Below are positions 50,192 through 59,623 of a stretch of DNA of 64,000 bases, in pieces; position 1 is the stretch's first letter, and the number at the start of each line of letters is the position of its first letter. The notes beneath the pieces are model-generated. The model searched no databases. It was given only the letters and a program-made list of their open reading frames with translations, and was not told where the DNA came from. Position numbers and translations under genes: made by a program. The stretch comes from Kitasatospora sp. NBC_00315 (lineage in GTDB: Bacteria > Actinomycetota > Actinomycetes > Streptomycetales > Streptomycetaceae), in the NCBI RefSeq assembly GCF_041435095.1, contig NZ_CP108025.1:6944001-7008000 (forward strand). The letters are read 5' to 3'.

Positions 50192-52168
50192 GTGCCGGTG
50201 ACGGTGGTCGAGGGGCGCCGGCTCTCGCTGTCCCATCTGGAGAAGGTCTACTTCCCGCAGACCGGGACGCTCAAGGGAGAGGTGCTCCGCTACTACGCCG
50301 AGGTGCAGTCCGCCCTGCTGCCGCATCTGCGGGACCGGCCGCTCTCCTTCCTGCGCTGCCCCGAGGGCGTGGAGGGAGAGCGCTTCTTCGCCAAGAGCCC
50401 GCCGGCGGGCACCCCCGGCTGGGTGCGCACCGCCGAGGTGCCCAGCAGCGCCGGGGGTCTGCGGCAGGTGCTGATCGAGGACGCGGCCGCGCTGATCTGG
50501 GCGGCCAACCTCGGCTGCGTCGAACTGCACGTACCGCAGTGGCACGCCGCGCGGCCCGCCGTGGCCGACCGGCTGGTGCTCGACCTCGATCCGGGCGACG
50601 GCGCCGACATCCTGACCTGTCGCGCCGTCGCCGGGCTGCTGCGCGAGCGCCTCGCCGCCGACGGTCTGACCTGCTGGGTGAAGACCTCCGGTTCCAAGGG
50701 CCTGCACCTGCTGGTGCCGATCACCCCCACGCCCAGCGCGGACGTCTCCGCCTATGCGAAGGCCGTGGCGGCAGAGCTGGAGCGGGAGCATCCGGAGCTG
50801 GTGGTGCACACCATGGCCAAGGCGCGCCGGGTCGGCCGGGTCCTGGTCGACTGGTCCCAGAACGCCGCCAGGAAGACCACCGCCGCCCCGTACACCGTTC
50901 GGGCCCGGCCCCGCCCGACCGTCTCCACGCCGATCGGCTGGGAGGAGCTCGACCGGGCCGCCGGCGCGGAGGACCTCGTGTTCACCATCGCCGACCTGCC
51001 GGACCGGATCCGCGCCCTCGGGGACCTGCTCGCGCCGCTGCTGCTGCCCTCGCACGCCCGCCCGCTGCCGGGAGGCGCCGTCCCGGCCCGGGCTCCGGAA
51101 CCGGCGCCCGCACCGGGCGGACGGGCGGGATCGAGGAAGGTGGCCGCAGCGGGGGAGCCGGGAACGGCGGGATCGAGGAAGGCGGCCGCAGCGGGGGAGC
51201 CGGGAACGGCGGAGCCGCCGGCACCGGAGCAGCCGCCGGGAACGCCGGACCCGGCGCGGCCGCCGCGATCGCCCACGCCGTCGGCCCCGCTGGAGCCGCC
51301 CGTCGACGTGATGCGCCCGGCCGCCGTGCCGGAACTGCCGCCGGAGGACGGACTCGGCGGCGCCGGGGTGGTCTACGAGCTCAAGCTGGACGGGTTCCGC
51401 TGCGTCGCGTTCGCCCGCGGCGGACGCGCTCCCTACCTGCAGTCGCGCTCCGGCCGCGATCTCGGCGCCGACTTCCCGTCCATCGCCGCCGCCGTCGGCC
51501 GGCTGCCCGACGGGCTCGTCCTGGACGCCGAGCTGGTCGCCTGGCGGGACGGGCGGTTCGCCTTCGAGGAACTGCTGCGCACACCCGCCGCCCGCGAGGC
51601 GGACCAGGTCGTGCTGGGCCTGATCGCCTTCGACGTGCTCGCGCTGCCCGGGGGCCGGGACGTGCGCCGGCTGCCGCTGGCGGAGCGTCGCCGACTGCTC
51701 GCCCAGGTGCTGGACGGCGTGCCGCCGCCCGTCCAGGCCGTCCTGGCGACCACCGACCGGGCCGAGGCGCTGGCCTGGGTCGGCCGGCTGGCCGGGACGG
51801 GGGTCGAGGGCATCGTCTGCAAGAGCGTCGCCTCGGCCTATCGCGCCAGGGGCGCCGGGCAGGTCTGGGTGAAGTACCGCCCCGGCGACACCCTGGACGC
51901 GACCGTCACCGCGCTGACGGGCACCCCCACCCGGCCCCGGGCCCTGCTGCTGCGCCTGGCGGACGGCAGCACCGCGCTCAGCTCGCCGCAGCTCACGCCC
52001 GCCCAGGCACGCCGGGTCGCCGAGGCGGTCGCCGGAGCGCTGGGGGAGCCCCGGGAGGACCCGGAGCACGGGACGCTCCACCCACTGCGGACCCCGCTGC
52101 GGGCCGAGATCACGATCGGTACCGGCCGGGCGGCCCGGGCCCGCTTCGTGCGGCTCCGCGGCGACTGA
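50192..52168 (+). CDS. ligD: Bacterial NHEJ protein LigD (polymerase plus ATP-dependent ligase domains)
   Basis: 658 residues from GTG 50192. Residues 1-290 are the polymerase/primase domain with catalytic D131/D133 in VLDLDPG and TSGSKGLHLLVP. A Pro/Ala linker with a repeated AAAGEPGTA segment follows. Residues about 345-658 are the ATP-dependent ligase: lysine K398 in ELKLDGFRC, DLGADFPS, VLDAELVAW and GIVCKS. The 3' phosphoesterase domain of Pseudomonas/Mycobacterium LigD is absent. Ku lies 174 bases downstream, completing two-component end joining. Confidence 0.92.
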   Translation: MPVTVVEGRRLSLSHLEKVYFPQTGTLKGEVLRYYAEVQSALLPHLRDRPLSFLRCPEGVEGERFFAKSPPAGTPGWVRTAEVPSSAGGLRQVLIEDAAALIWAANLGCVELHVPQWHAARPAVADRLVLDLDPGDGADILTCRAVAGLLRERLAADGLTCWVKTSGSKGLHLLVPITPTPSADVSAYAKAVAAELEREHPELVVHTMAKARRVGRVLVDWSQNAARKTTAAPYTVRARPRPTVSTPIGWEELDRAAGAEDLVFTIADLPDRIRALGDLLAPLLLPSHARPLPGGAVPARAPEPAPAPGGRAGSRKVAAAGEPGTAGSRKAAAAGEPGTAEPPAPEQPPGTPDPARPPRSPTPSAPLEPPVDVMRPAAVPELPPEDGLGGAGVVYELKLDGFRCVAFARGGRAPYLQSRSGRDLGADFPSIAAAVGRLPDGLVLDAELVAWRDGRFAFEELLRTPAAREADQVVLGLIAFDVLALPGGRDVRRLPLAERRRLLAQVLDGVPPPVQAVLATTDRAEALAWVGRLAGTGVEGIVCKSVASAYRARGAGQVWVKYRPGDTLDATVTALTGTPTRPRALLLRLADGSTALSSPQLTPAQARRVAEAVAGALGEPREDPEHGTLHPLRTPLRAEITIGTGRAARARFVRLRGD

Positions 52169-52193
52169 GCCCGGCCCGCAAGTGACTGAGCCA

Positions 52194-52235
52194 GACCCGC
52201 GAGCGGGTACGCCCGACCCGCCAGCGGGTACGCCC
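52194..52235. repeat. 21-bp direct repeat, 2 copies
   Basis: Two units beginning GACCCGC match at 20 of 21 positions, and each has a short CCCGC/GCGGG dyad. They lie between ligD and ku. A third degraded copy follows near 52257. Confidence 0.85.
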
Positions 52236-52342
52236 GGCCCGGGGGGCGCGTTCGCCCGGCCCGCGAGCGGCATCAGGGGAGGTCGTGGTCCCATGGAGTG
52301 TGCGTCCCGTGGAGTGCGCGGGGGTTCGAGAGGAGGCCGGTG

Positions 52343-53470
52343 ATGGCCCGACCGATCTGGAGCGGAATCCTGAGCTTCGGCCTGGTGTCCGTGCCCGTCT
52401 CGCTGTACGCCGCGACCGAGGACCACACCGTGCACTTCCGGCAGATCCAGCGCGGTACCTCCGACCGGGTGCGCAACCTCCGGGTGAACGAGCGCACCGG
52501 CAAGGAGGTCGCGTTCGGCGACATCGTGAAGGGCTTCGAGACCTCCGAGGGCGAGTACGTGGTGGTGGAACCGGAGGAGCTCGAGCAGATCTCCCCGGGG
52601 CGCTCCAGAACCATCGAGATCACCGGCTTCGTCGATCTGGACCAGGTGGAGCCGATCTTCTTCGACAAGACCTACTACCTCGGCCCCAAGGGCAAGGAGT
52701 ACGCGAAGGTCTACGCCCTCCTGCAGCAGGCGCTGCAGCGCTCCAACCGGGCCGGGATCGCGATGTTCTCGATGCGCGGCAAGGAGTACCTGACCGCCGT
52801 CCGCGCCGACGACGGGATCCTCACCGCCCACACCATGCACTTCGCCGACGAGGTCCGCGACCCGCGCCGGGAGATCGGCAACCTGCCCGAGGGCGACGCG
52901 GCGCTGAGCGACCGCGAACTGAGCATGGCGGAGCAGCTGATCGACATGCTCGCGGTCGAGTGGAATCCCGACGACTACCGCGACACCTTCGAGGAGAAGG
53001 TGCACGAGCTGATCGCCGCCAAGCAGGCCGGCCAGGAGTTCGAGGCCCCCGAGGCCGCGCCCCGGCCCAGCAACGTCATCGACCTGATGGACGTGCTCAG
53101 CCGCAGCCTGGAGTCGGCCGGCCGGCCGGGGGAGTCCACCTCGGCCGGCTCCGGCTCCGGCACCGGCTCCGGCACCGGCCACGCGAGCGGGGCCGGCAAC
53201 GGCGCCGGTCAGGCGAGCGGCAACGGCGCCGGGAACGCGAACGGGCGCAGGCGCAAGGCCCCGGCCGCCGAGCCGGAGCCGGCCGGGGGCGAGGACCTTT
53301 CCGGGCTGACCAAGGCCGAGCTCTACCGGCGGGCCACCGAGATCGAGCTCCCGCACCGCTCCACCATGACCCGGGACCAGCTCCAGGAGGCCCTGGAGAA
53401 GGCGGCTGCCGAGGCGGCCCCCGCGGCGGCGCCGGCCAAGGCCAAGCGGCATCTGCGCGCCGCCTCCTGA
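52343..53470 (+). CDS. ku: Ku, NHEJ DNA end-binding protein
   Basis: 375 residues from ATG 52343 with AGGAGG seven bases upstream. The start MARPIWSGILSFGLVSVPVSL is nearly invariant in bacterial Ku, and the core RNLRVNERTGKEV, KTYYLGPKGKEY and MFSMRGKEYL follow. A Gly/Ser/Ala-rich linker (about 265-320) leads to a SAP-like end (LTKAELYRRATEIELPHRSTMTRDQL) rarely seen in short Ku proteins. It threads onto broken DNA ends and recruits LigD. Confidence 0.96.
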   Translation: MARPIWSGILSFGLVSVPVSLYAATEDHTVHFRQIQRGTSDRVRNLRVNERTGKEVAFGDIVKGFETSEGEYVVVEPEELEQISPGRSRTIEITGFVDLDQVEPIFFDKTYYLGPKGKEYAKVYALLQQALQRSNRAGIAMFSMRGKEYLTAVRADDGILTAHTMHFADEVRDPRREIGNLPEGDAALSDRELSMAEQLIDMLAVEWNPDDYRDTFEEKVHELIAAKQAGQEFEAPEAAPRPSNVIDLMDVLSRSLESAGRPGESTSAGSGSGTGSGTGHASGAGNGAGQASGNGAGNANGRRRKAPAAEPEPAGGEDLSGLTKAELYRRATEIELPHRSTMTRDQLQEALEKAAAEAAPAAAPAKAKRHLRAAS

Positions 53471-53563
53471 CGGGCCCCCGATAGCCTGTCCGCGTCAAAC
53501 GCCCCGCCGGCGGGTGCCCGCGCCGCGGGTGGGGCGACTCGGCGCGACCGGAGGGATGCAGCA

Positions 53564-54070
53564 GTGACCACCGAACGGATCGGCCCGCCACTGATCGGCG
53601 GCGAACGTGAGATGCTGCGCGCCTTTCTGGACTACCACCGCGCGACGCTCGCGATGAAGTGCGACGACCTCTCCGACGAGGACCTGCGCCGCCGGTCGAT
53701 GCCGCCCTCCACGCTCTCACTGCTCGGCCTGGTCCGGCACATGGCGGAGGTCGAGCGGGCCTGGTTCCGCAGGGTGATCGACGCCGAGGACGTCCCGCTC
53801 GTCTGGTCCGACGAGGAGGACTACCAGGCGGCCTACGACCCGGGTTCGGCCACCAGCTCGGAGGCGTTCGACGCCTGGCGGGCCGAGGTGGAGCACTCCC
53901 GGCGGATCGAGCTGGCCGCCCCCTCGCTCGACGTCACCGGCCATCAGGCCCGGTGGGGCGAGGACGTGTCGCTGCGGATGGTGATGATGCACATGATCCA
54001 CGAGTACGCCCGGCACAACGGTCACGCCGACCTGCTGCGCGAGGGCGTCGACGGGACGGTCGGAGCCTGA
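53564..54070 (+). CDS. DinB/DUF664-family protein
   Basis: 168 residues from GTG 53564. The four-helix bundle family shows LLGLVRHMAEVERAWF (first metal His) and MMHMIHEYARHNGHADLLREG (two more His). DinB-like proteins bind a divalent metal and include thiol-dependent S-transferases such as mycothiol-dependent enzymes; no substrate can be named. It is 93 bases after ku, but functional linkage is not implied. Confidence 0.9.
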   Translation: MTTERIGPPLIGGEREMLRAFLDYHRATLAMKCDDLSDEDLRRRSMPPSTLSLLGLVRHMAEVERAWFRRVIDAEDVPLVWSDEEDYQAAYDPGSATSSEAFDAWRAEVEHSRRIELAAPSLDVTGHQARWGEDVSLRMVMMHMIHEYARHNGHADLLREGVDGTVGA

Positions 54071-54233
54071 CCCCGGGCGGCTCCGGCGGCCGTCAGGGGT
54101 GTCCCGGCGGCCCGGACCGCCCCGCCGACCGCCCCCGCCGACCGCCCCCGCCGACCGTCCGGGCGCGGGGAGTGATCCGATTCGTCCGGTGATCGCTCTT
54201 GGCGTTGCCGGTGGTGGGGCGAACAATGGTGCG

Positions 54234-54860
54234 ATGTTGACGTTGCGCCCCGGAGTCGGTGTGGTTCTGCCGGACGCGGCCGGGCTGTTGAGGTTCGGAA
54301 TGTCCGCCACCGAGGTCCGGGAGGTGCTGACCGCGGGGGCCGAGGTCAGGTTGAGCCGTCAGTGTCTGCAGTTGACCCGGGATCAGTACGGTGAGCTGCG
54401 GCACGCGCACGACGCCTGGCTGAACGGCCTGCTGTTCGAGCCCGGGTGGAACATCAGCGGGTTCTTCGACGGCCTGGTGCTCACGGTCGGCGGCGGACTG
54501 GAAGCGGACTCCGGGCTGACCCGGATCGACATCCGGGCGGACCGGCCACCCGTCGGACCCGCCCCGACCGTGGTCTGCTGGGAGGACATCGACCTGTTCG
54601 GGTACCCGGCCGACGAGGTCCGGAGCGTGCTTCCCGGGCCGCTGCCGGTGCCCGGTCCGCCGGACACCGACGTCATGGTGCGCTCGCTGGGACTGCGGTT
54701 GTGGCGGGGCGGCTCCGCCGGCGCGGCCGTCTGGGAGGGGGTCACCCTGCTCGGCCCGGCCGAGGGCGGTTGGGCGGCGTGCTGCGCCGGCGGGCTCTTC
54801 TGCTCCGAGAACGGCGACGCACTGGACTGGAGCGACGGGACCGCCGTCGAGGCCTCCTGA
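54234..54860 (+). CDS. Hypothetical actinobacterial protein
   Basis: 208 residues if started at ATG 54234. No SD is seen, so it may be leaderless or start at GTG 54190. LPDAAGLLRFGMSATEVREVL, VCWEDIDLFGYPADEVRSVLPG and two cysteine-rich points (CCAGGLFCS) are the recognisable features. No signal peptide or membrane segment. I do not recognise the family. Confidence 0.6.
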   Translation: MLTLRPGVGVVLPDAAGLLRFGMSATEVREVLTAGAEVRLSRQCLQLTRDQYGELRHAHDAWLNGLLFEPGWNISGFFDGLVLTVGGGLEADSGLTRIDIRADRPPVGPAPTVVCWEDIDLFGYPADEVRSVLPGPLPVPGPPDTDVMVRSLGLRLWRGGSAGAAVWEGVTLLGPAEGGWAACCAGGLFCSENGDALDWSDGTAVEAS

Positions 54861-54924
54861 GCCGCGGCGCACCGTCGGGTGCCGCCTCCCCGGGCGGGGC
54901 TCCGGGGCCGCGGCGCCCAGCCGG

Positions 54925-57159
54925 TCAGGCCGGCGGCAGGGCGTCGGCCACGGCGCGCGCCAGGTCGACCGGGTCGCCGCTGGGCTCGGTGGGTTCGTCC
55001 GGCCGGGGGCCGGTCCGCCGGGCCCAGGCGTCGTCCACGGCGTACCAGTCGACCGGCTCGGGCGCGCTCCCGCTCGACAGGGCCCGGTCGAGGGAGTCGA
55101 GGTAGCTGCCCCAGCGCTGGGCGTACAGGCCCGAGACCAGGCCGGCCCACTCGCGGTTGGCGTAGTCGTGCAAGCTGTGGTCCTCGCTGGCGGTGCGGCC
55201 GCCCCAGGTGGTGAGGATGGAGCGGGCATCGTATTCGAGCTGGTTCCGCTCGGCCGGTGTGGCGCCCTGGGCGCGGGCGGCGGCGAGCCAGGGGCCCAGC
55301 AGGAACCGGCGGTCGCTGCCCACGAGTCGGTCGAGCAGGGCGAGATCGTCCCGCCACTGCCCGGCCAGCGAGCGGAACCCGGCGAGGTCCGCCCCGCGGT
55401 AGGCGTCGGCGATCCGGGGGAGCAGCGCGCGGCTGTGGTCGGCCAGCGCCTGCCGGGCGGTGTTGACCAGGTCGAACCGGTACGCGTCGGACTCCCGCAC
55501 CGCGGGCGCCACCGCGAGGAGTTCGTCGAGCGCCCGACGCACGTACGCGGGGTCGTAGCGCAGCGCGTCGGGGCTCCAGCTCGCCGCACTGGTGACGGTC
55601 AGGCTCGGGCGGGCAGCGAAGAGGCCGTCCTGCGGCTCGCTCCAGGTGCCGGACGCCATGCCGTACGGGCCCCGGCGCAGTGCCGTCCACGCGGCGGTCG
55701 CGTGCGGGTCGGCTCCGCCGTAGCGCGCGCTCGGATAGGCGCTGAACCAGGCGTCGAGGTCCGGCGGACCGTCCTGCCAGGCCAGGCCGGTGAACAGGGC
55801 GAACGCGGCCGGATCGGTTCCGGTGCCCTCGGGCAGGTACGCGATGCCGCTCAGCGCGCTGCCCGGCCGGGTGCGCCACTGCTGGAATCGCTCGGCCCAG
55901 GCGCCGGTGTCGGCGCCGAACGTGGTGTGCCCGCCGAAGGCGGGGACGGTCCCGAAGGCGTACGGCGTGCCCTGCCACCGCGCGTCCCGGTCCAGGCCGT
56001 CGTAGCGGTCCGAGAGGCCGTCCAGGACGAGCATCCGGGATCGGTCCACGCCGGCGAGCAGGGCCGTCGAGGGGTTGTCCTGCCAACCGAGGATCGCCCA
56101 GACGGCGCCCGGGTGAGCGGTGAGAAGAGCCCGCTGGACGGCGCCCGAGGCGGCGGCGACGTCCACCGGCCCGGCGTCGCCCCCCTCGTGCAGCAGGTCC
56201 ATCTTGTACATGGCGCTGTCGCCGAACGCCTCGCTCTGCGCCCGGTAGTACCGGGCCGCCAGCCGGGCGAACACCGGCCCGGTCGGATCCAGCCAGTCGG
56301 GGCGGGTGAAGCCGGTCCAGTCGCCCTGCGGCACAGCCCTGGCACCGGGGTTGCGGGCGGCGAAGCCCGGCGGGACGGTGCCGAAGAACCCCGGCAGGAC
56401 GGGGGTCATACCCAGCGAGCGCAGCTGGTCGGTGATCCGTCGGCCGAGTGCGGCGCGCGCCGTGAGGAGCTGCTCGGAGACCGGCCCGCCGAAACCGCTC
56501 ATGTTCTGCAGCAGCCACCAGCTCTGGTGCGCGGGGGCCGGGATCCAGCCGCGCAGCTCGTCCTCGCGGTAGCCGAAGTCCTGCAGGGCGCGGTAGTAGG
56601 GCAGTTCGGCGCCGGTCTGGACGAACACCTCGTTGACGCCGTGCAGGGCCAGGACGTCGATCTCGTGCCGGTACGCGGCGAAGTCGCGATAGGCGCCGGA
56701 GTACCCCTGGTCGGTGTCGTTCAGGGCGTAGCGGTGCGGGACCACGGCCGAGCGGGTGACCGGTGTGCCGACGCCGGGCAGGACGGCGGGCAGCCTGGTC
56801 ACCGAATCGCCCGGCAGCCCGATGTCCACCCCGGCGACGTGTTCCAGGTACCACCCGGCCCCGGTCAGCAGCGCGGCGGCCGAGGTCCCGCGCAGGGTGA
56901 CGGCGCCGGCCGTCCCGGAGAGCGAGAAGGAGTCGCCGCCGCCCGCGTCCACGGGGTCGGCGCTAAGCCTGAACTGACCGGCGTGGTCGGGCAGCAGACG
57001 GCCGAGGGCGGCGGCGGCCGGGGCGGTGTCGAACGCCGGGACGCTCCCACGGGCGGGGGCGGCACCGGCCGGCAGCGGGAGCAGGGCGGCGCACACCGTC
57101 AGGGCCGCCAGCACCGCGGTGGTCGCCGGGGCCCGGAGCCGGCGGGTGAATGGGCGCAT
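54925..57159 (-). CDS. Secreted alpha-N-acetylglucosaminidase (GH89)
   Basis: 744 residues from ATG 57159 (GGAAGG upstream). Signal peptide 1-35 ends near GAAPA. Family blocks: NDTDQGYSGAYRDFAAYRHEID, WWLLQNMSGFGGPV, MTPVLPGFFGTVPPGF, MYKMDLLHEGGD, WAILGWQDNP and AFGTVPAFGGH, the order seen in human NAGLU and clostridial GH89. It cleaves terminal alpha-GlcNAc. No carbohydrate-binding module is seen. Host-type glycans or microbial polysaccharides are both possible. Confidence 0.92.
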   Translation of the reverse strand: MRPFTRRLRAPATTAVLAALTVCAALLPLPAGAAPARGSVPAFDTAPAAAALGRLLPDHAGQFRLSADPVDAGGGDSFSLSGTAGAVTLRGTSAAALLTGAGWYLEHVAGVDIGLPGDSVTRLPAVLPGVGTPVTRSAVVPHRYALNDTDQGYSGAYRDFAAYRHEIDVLALHGVNEVFVQTGAELPYYRALQDFGYREDELRGWIPAPAHQSWWLLQNMSGFGGPVSEQLLTARAALGRRITDQLRSLGMTPVLPGFFGTVPPGFAARNPGARAVPQGDWTGFTRPDWLDPTGPVFARLAARYYRAQSEAFGDSAMYKMDLLHEGGDAGPVDVAAASGAVQRALLTAHPGAVWAILGWQDNPSTALLAGVDRSRMLVLDGLSDRYDGLDRDARWQGTPYAFGTVPAFGGHTTFGADTGAWAERFQQWRTRPGSALSGIAYLPEGTGTDPAAFALFTGLAWQDGPPDLDAWFSAYPSARYGGADPHATAAWTALRRGPYGMASGTWSEPQDGLFAARPSLTVTSAASWSPDALRYDPAYVRRALDELLAVAPAVRESDAYRFDLVNTARQALADHSRALLPRIADAYRGADLAGFRSLAGQWRDDLALLDRLVGSDRRFLLGPWLAAARAQGATPAERNQLEYDARSILTTWGGRTASEDHSLHDYANREWAGLVSGLYAQRWGSYLDSLDRALSSGSAPEPVDWYAVDDAWARRTGPRPDEPTEPSGDPVDLARAVADALPPA

Positions 57160-57289
57160 GTGGCAGGGGCCTTCCTGACGCGGCGGTGCCGGGGAGGGAG
57201 GGACGCTTGCCTCGGGATTCTTCCGCCCGGCGGGCGCCGCGCGGGGCGGCGACGCCGAGGCGTACGGGTGACAGTGCCGCGGGGCGGCG

Positions 57290-57889
57290 TCAGCCCGCCA
57301 GCCAGCGCAGCCAACCGGGTGCGAGCAACTCGGCGAGCACGTCGTAGCCGGCGGCCCCGGGGTGGGCGCCGTCACCGACCCGCACCTCGTGCATCCACAC
57401 CGCACTGTCACGCAGCGCCTGGTGGACGGAGAGGTACGGGACGGACGCGTCGCCGCAGATCTCGGCGAACCGCTCGTCGAGGGCAGCCGTCCGGGCGTTC
57501 TGCCCGGCGTCGTCGACCGGCGGCGGCGCCACCACCAGGACGGGCCACCCCCGGGAGGCCGCCTGATCCAGCATCAGCGCCAGATTCGCCGCGGACTCCT
57601 CGGGCCCCACCCGCGGTCGCCCGTCCGCGTGGGTGGTGTCGTTGACACCGAGCGAGAGCACCACCCGGCGGTCGTCGCCGTCGCGCAGCCGCTGGTCGCA
57701 CTCGCCCAGCCAGCGGCCCAGGATGTCGCTCGAAGTCTGGCGCCGGACACCGAGGTTGTAGGAGGTGAGGGGCTGCCCGTCGGCGTGGGCCCGCGCGGCC
57801 AGCCGGCCCGCCCAGCCGAGGCAGCGGGGGTCGCCGACGCCGGCGACGAAGGAGTCCCCGACGAAGCAGATGCGGAGGTCACGGGTCAT
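57290..57889 (-). CDS. SGNH/GDSL-family hydrolase
   Basis: 199 residues from ATG 57889. The blocks are CFVGDSFVAG (block I Ser), LGVND (block III Gly/Asn), and DGAHPGAAGY with the Asp/His dyad at block V. No signal peptide, so cytoplasmic. Esterase or acyl hydrolase acting on small substrates. It lies 130 bases upstream of the GH89 gene on the same strand. Confidence 0.93.
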   Translation of the reverse strand: MTRDLRICFVGDSFVAGVGDPRCLGWAGRLAARAHADGQPLTSYNLGVRRQTSSDILGRWLGECDQRLRDGDDRRVVLSLGVNDTTHADGRPRVGPEESAANLALMLDQAASRGWPVLVVAPPPVDDAGQNARTAALDERFAEICGDASVPYLSVHQALRDSAVWMHEVRVGDGAHPGAAGYDVLAELLAPGWLRWLAG

Positions 57890-58184
57890 GGCCCGATCCT
57901 CGCACGCCCGTCGGGGCGGCCAGGGGTGCGTTCCAGCACCCGGGACGGCCGGTCGCCGGAGCCCCCGCCGGAGCCCCCGCCGGGCGGCCCCGGTCGGTCG
58001 ACCTGCGCCGGTGCGGCCGCCGTGGCTGCGCGCCGCCACCACCGTCGCCGCTGCTGCCACCGACCCGGGCGGGGCGAGGTCTACCCTTCGTGCCAGGGGC
58101 CGGTCCGGGCCGGTCCGGGGCCGGTCGGGGCCGCTGCGCCCGACCCCGGCCCGACGTTTCGCCCGACCGAGGAGGAGTACCCGG

Positions 58185-58814
58185 ATGGACAGTCACGCCT
58201 GGGACGCGCGCTACGGCGCCACCGATCTGGTCTGGGGCACCGAACCCAACCGCTGGGTGGTGCGGGAGACCGGCGGTCTGCCCGTGGGGCGGGCGCTCGA
58301 CCTCGCGGCGGGGGAGGGGCGCAACGGCATCTGGCTCGCGGCCGGGGGGTGGCGGGTGACCGCCGTCGACTTCTCCCGGGTCGCCCTGGAGCGGGGCCGG
58401 CGGCTCGCGGCCGCGCTGCCGGGGGAGGTGGCCGACCGGCTGACCTGGATCCGGGCCGACGCGCTCGACCACCGGCCCGAACCGGGCGGCTACGACCTGG
58501 TGCTGATCGCCTACCTTCACCTGCCGGCCGAGCAGCGGCGCAGCGTGCTGGCGATGGCCGCCGACGCGCTCGCTCCCGGCGGCACCCTGCTGGTGGTCGG
58601 TCACGCGAGTGCCAACCTGACCGAGGGGGTCGGTGGCCCCCAGGACCCGGGGGTGCTCTACAGCCCCGGGGACATCGAGGCCGATCTCGCCGGGCGCGGC
58701 CTGCGGACCGAGCGCGCCGAGCACGTCCGACGGCCCGTCACCACCGTGGACGGCCGGGTCGAGCAGGCGGTCGACACCCTGGTCCGCTCTCGCCGCGCCG
58801 AGCCGGCCGGCTGA
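58185..58814 (+). CDS. Class I SAM-dependent methyltransferase
   Basis: 209 residues from ATG 58185 with GGAGGAG eight bases upstream. WDARYGATDLVWGTEPNRW at the start and the SAM motif LDLAAGEGRNGIWLA mark the TehB/thiopurine-like methyltransferase subgroup. VLIAYLHLPAEQR follows. The family methylates small molecules such as tellurite or thiols; substrate unknown. Divergent from the SGNH gene. Confidence 0.9.
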   Translation: MDSHAWDARYGATDLVWGTEPNRWVVRETGGLPVGRALDLAAGEGRNGIWLAAGGWRVTAVDFSRVALERGRRLAAALPGEVADRLTWIRADALDHRPEPGGYDLVLIAYLHLPAEQRRSVLAMAADALAPGGTLLVVGHASANLTEGVGGPQDPGVLYSPGDIEADLAGRGLRTERAEHVRRPVTTVDGRVEQAVDTLVRSRRAEPAG

Positions 58815-58982
58815 CCGGGCCGACCGGCGGCGTCATTTCGACGGCGACGTGCGATCGCCATCCGCTGGTCCTGCCGGGGTGCCATGGTGTCCCTCCCGCC
58901 GATGGGCTTGACGAGATCAACGGTAGGAAGAGGGGGCGGGTGCGGGCCATGGAGGCCACCGGCGTCCGCGGGGTGGGGTTTA

Positions 58983-59034
58983 CCCCCGGGCCGCCCCCGG
59001 GCCGCCCCCGGGCCGCCCCCGGGCCGCCCCCGGG
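58983..59034. repeat. 11-bp tandem repeat CCCCCGGGCCG, 4 copies plus a partial
   Basis: Four perfect units (58983-59026) and eight further bases, in the 288-base gap between the methyltransferase and HbpS-like genes. The rest of that gap shows no gene. Confidence 0.9.
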
Positions 59035-59102
59035 GCAGCTCCCGCGACGACCGCGCCCCCGCGTCCGGGCAGGGCGGAGGGCGCGGGAGCGGTGCGCCGG
59101 GC

Positions 59103-59537
59103 TCAGGCGGTGAGCGCCGAGCCGAGCGCCGTGACGGCGATCGCGTGGTCCTGCTCCGGCGCGCCGCCGCCGACCCCGACGGCGCCGATCAGCCGCCCGC
59201 CGCGGTGCACGGGGATGCCGCCGGCGATGAAGAGCAGCGGCCGGTCCAGCGCGGTGGGCAGGGTGTGGAAGAGCCCGCCGGGCCGGACCGCCTCGACCAG
59301 GTCGGCGGTCGGGGTGTCGAGCTGCAGCGCGGTGTACGCCTTGCGGGTGCTGGTCTCGCCGGAGATCAGCACCGCCCGGTCGTCGCGACGGAAGGCGAGC
59401 AGGTGGCCGCCCGCGTCCAGGACGGTGATGCTGACCGCGACGCCCTGCGCCTCGGCGGCGGCGCGGGCGCTCTCCACCAGGACCTGCGCGTCCTGGATGG
59501 TCAGCGGTGCGACGGCTGCGGTGGTGGTGGTGCTCAT
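59103..59537 (-). CDS. GlcG/HbpS-family protein
   Basis: 144 residues from ATG 59537. LTIQDAQVLVESARAAAEAQGV, ITVLDAGGHLLAFRRDD, ISGETSTRKAYTALQLDT and GGIPVHRGGRLIGAVGVGG are the family landmarks. HbpS of Streptomyces reticuli is an extracellular haem sensor that works with SenS/SenR; here there is no signal peptide and no such kinase nearby, so it is closer to cytoplasmic GlcG/HbpS-like proteins of unknown role. Confidence 0.92.
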   Translation of the reverse strand: MSTTTTAAVAPLTIQDAQVLVESARAAAEAQGVAVSITVLDAGGHLLAFRRDDRAVLISGETSTRKAYTALQLDTPTADLVEAVRPGGLFHTLPTALDRPLLFIAGGIPVHRGGRLIGAVGVGGGAPEQDHAIAVTALGSALTA

Positions 59538-59623
59538 GACGCTGCTCCTTGTGGGTGAGGTGGTGCGGTGCCGCTTGGGTGCGGTGGCGCGGTGCGGGGC
59601 GGGGTGGCGCGGTGCGGGTCGGT

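Noticed and set aside
59103..59537. Haem sensor HbpS of the SenS/SenR system
   Set aside because: No signal peptide and no senS/senR neighbours; kept as GlcG/HbpS-like only.
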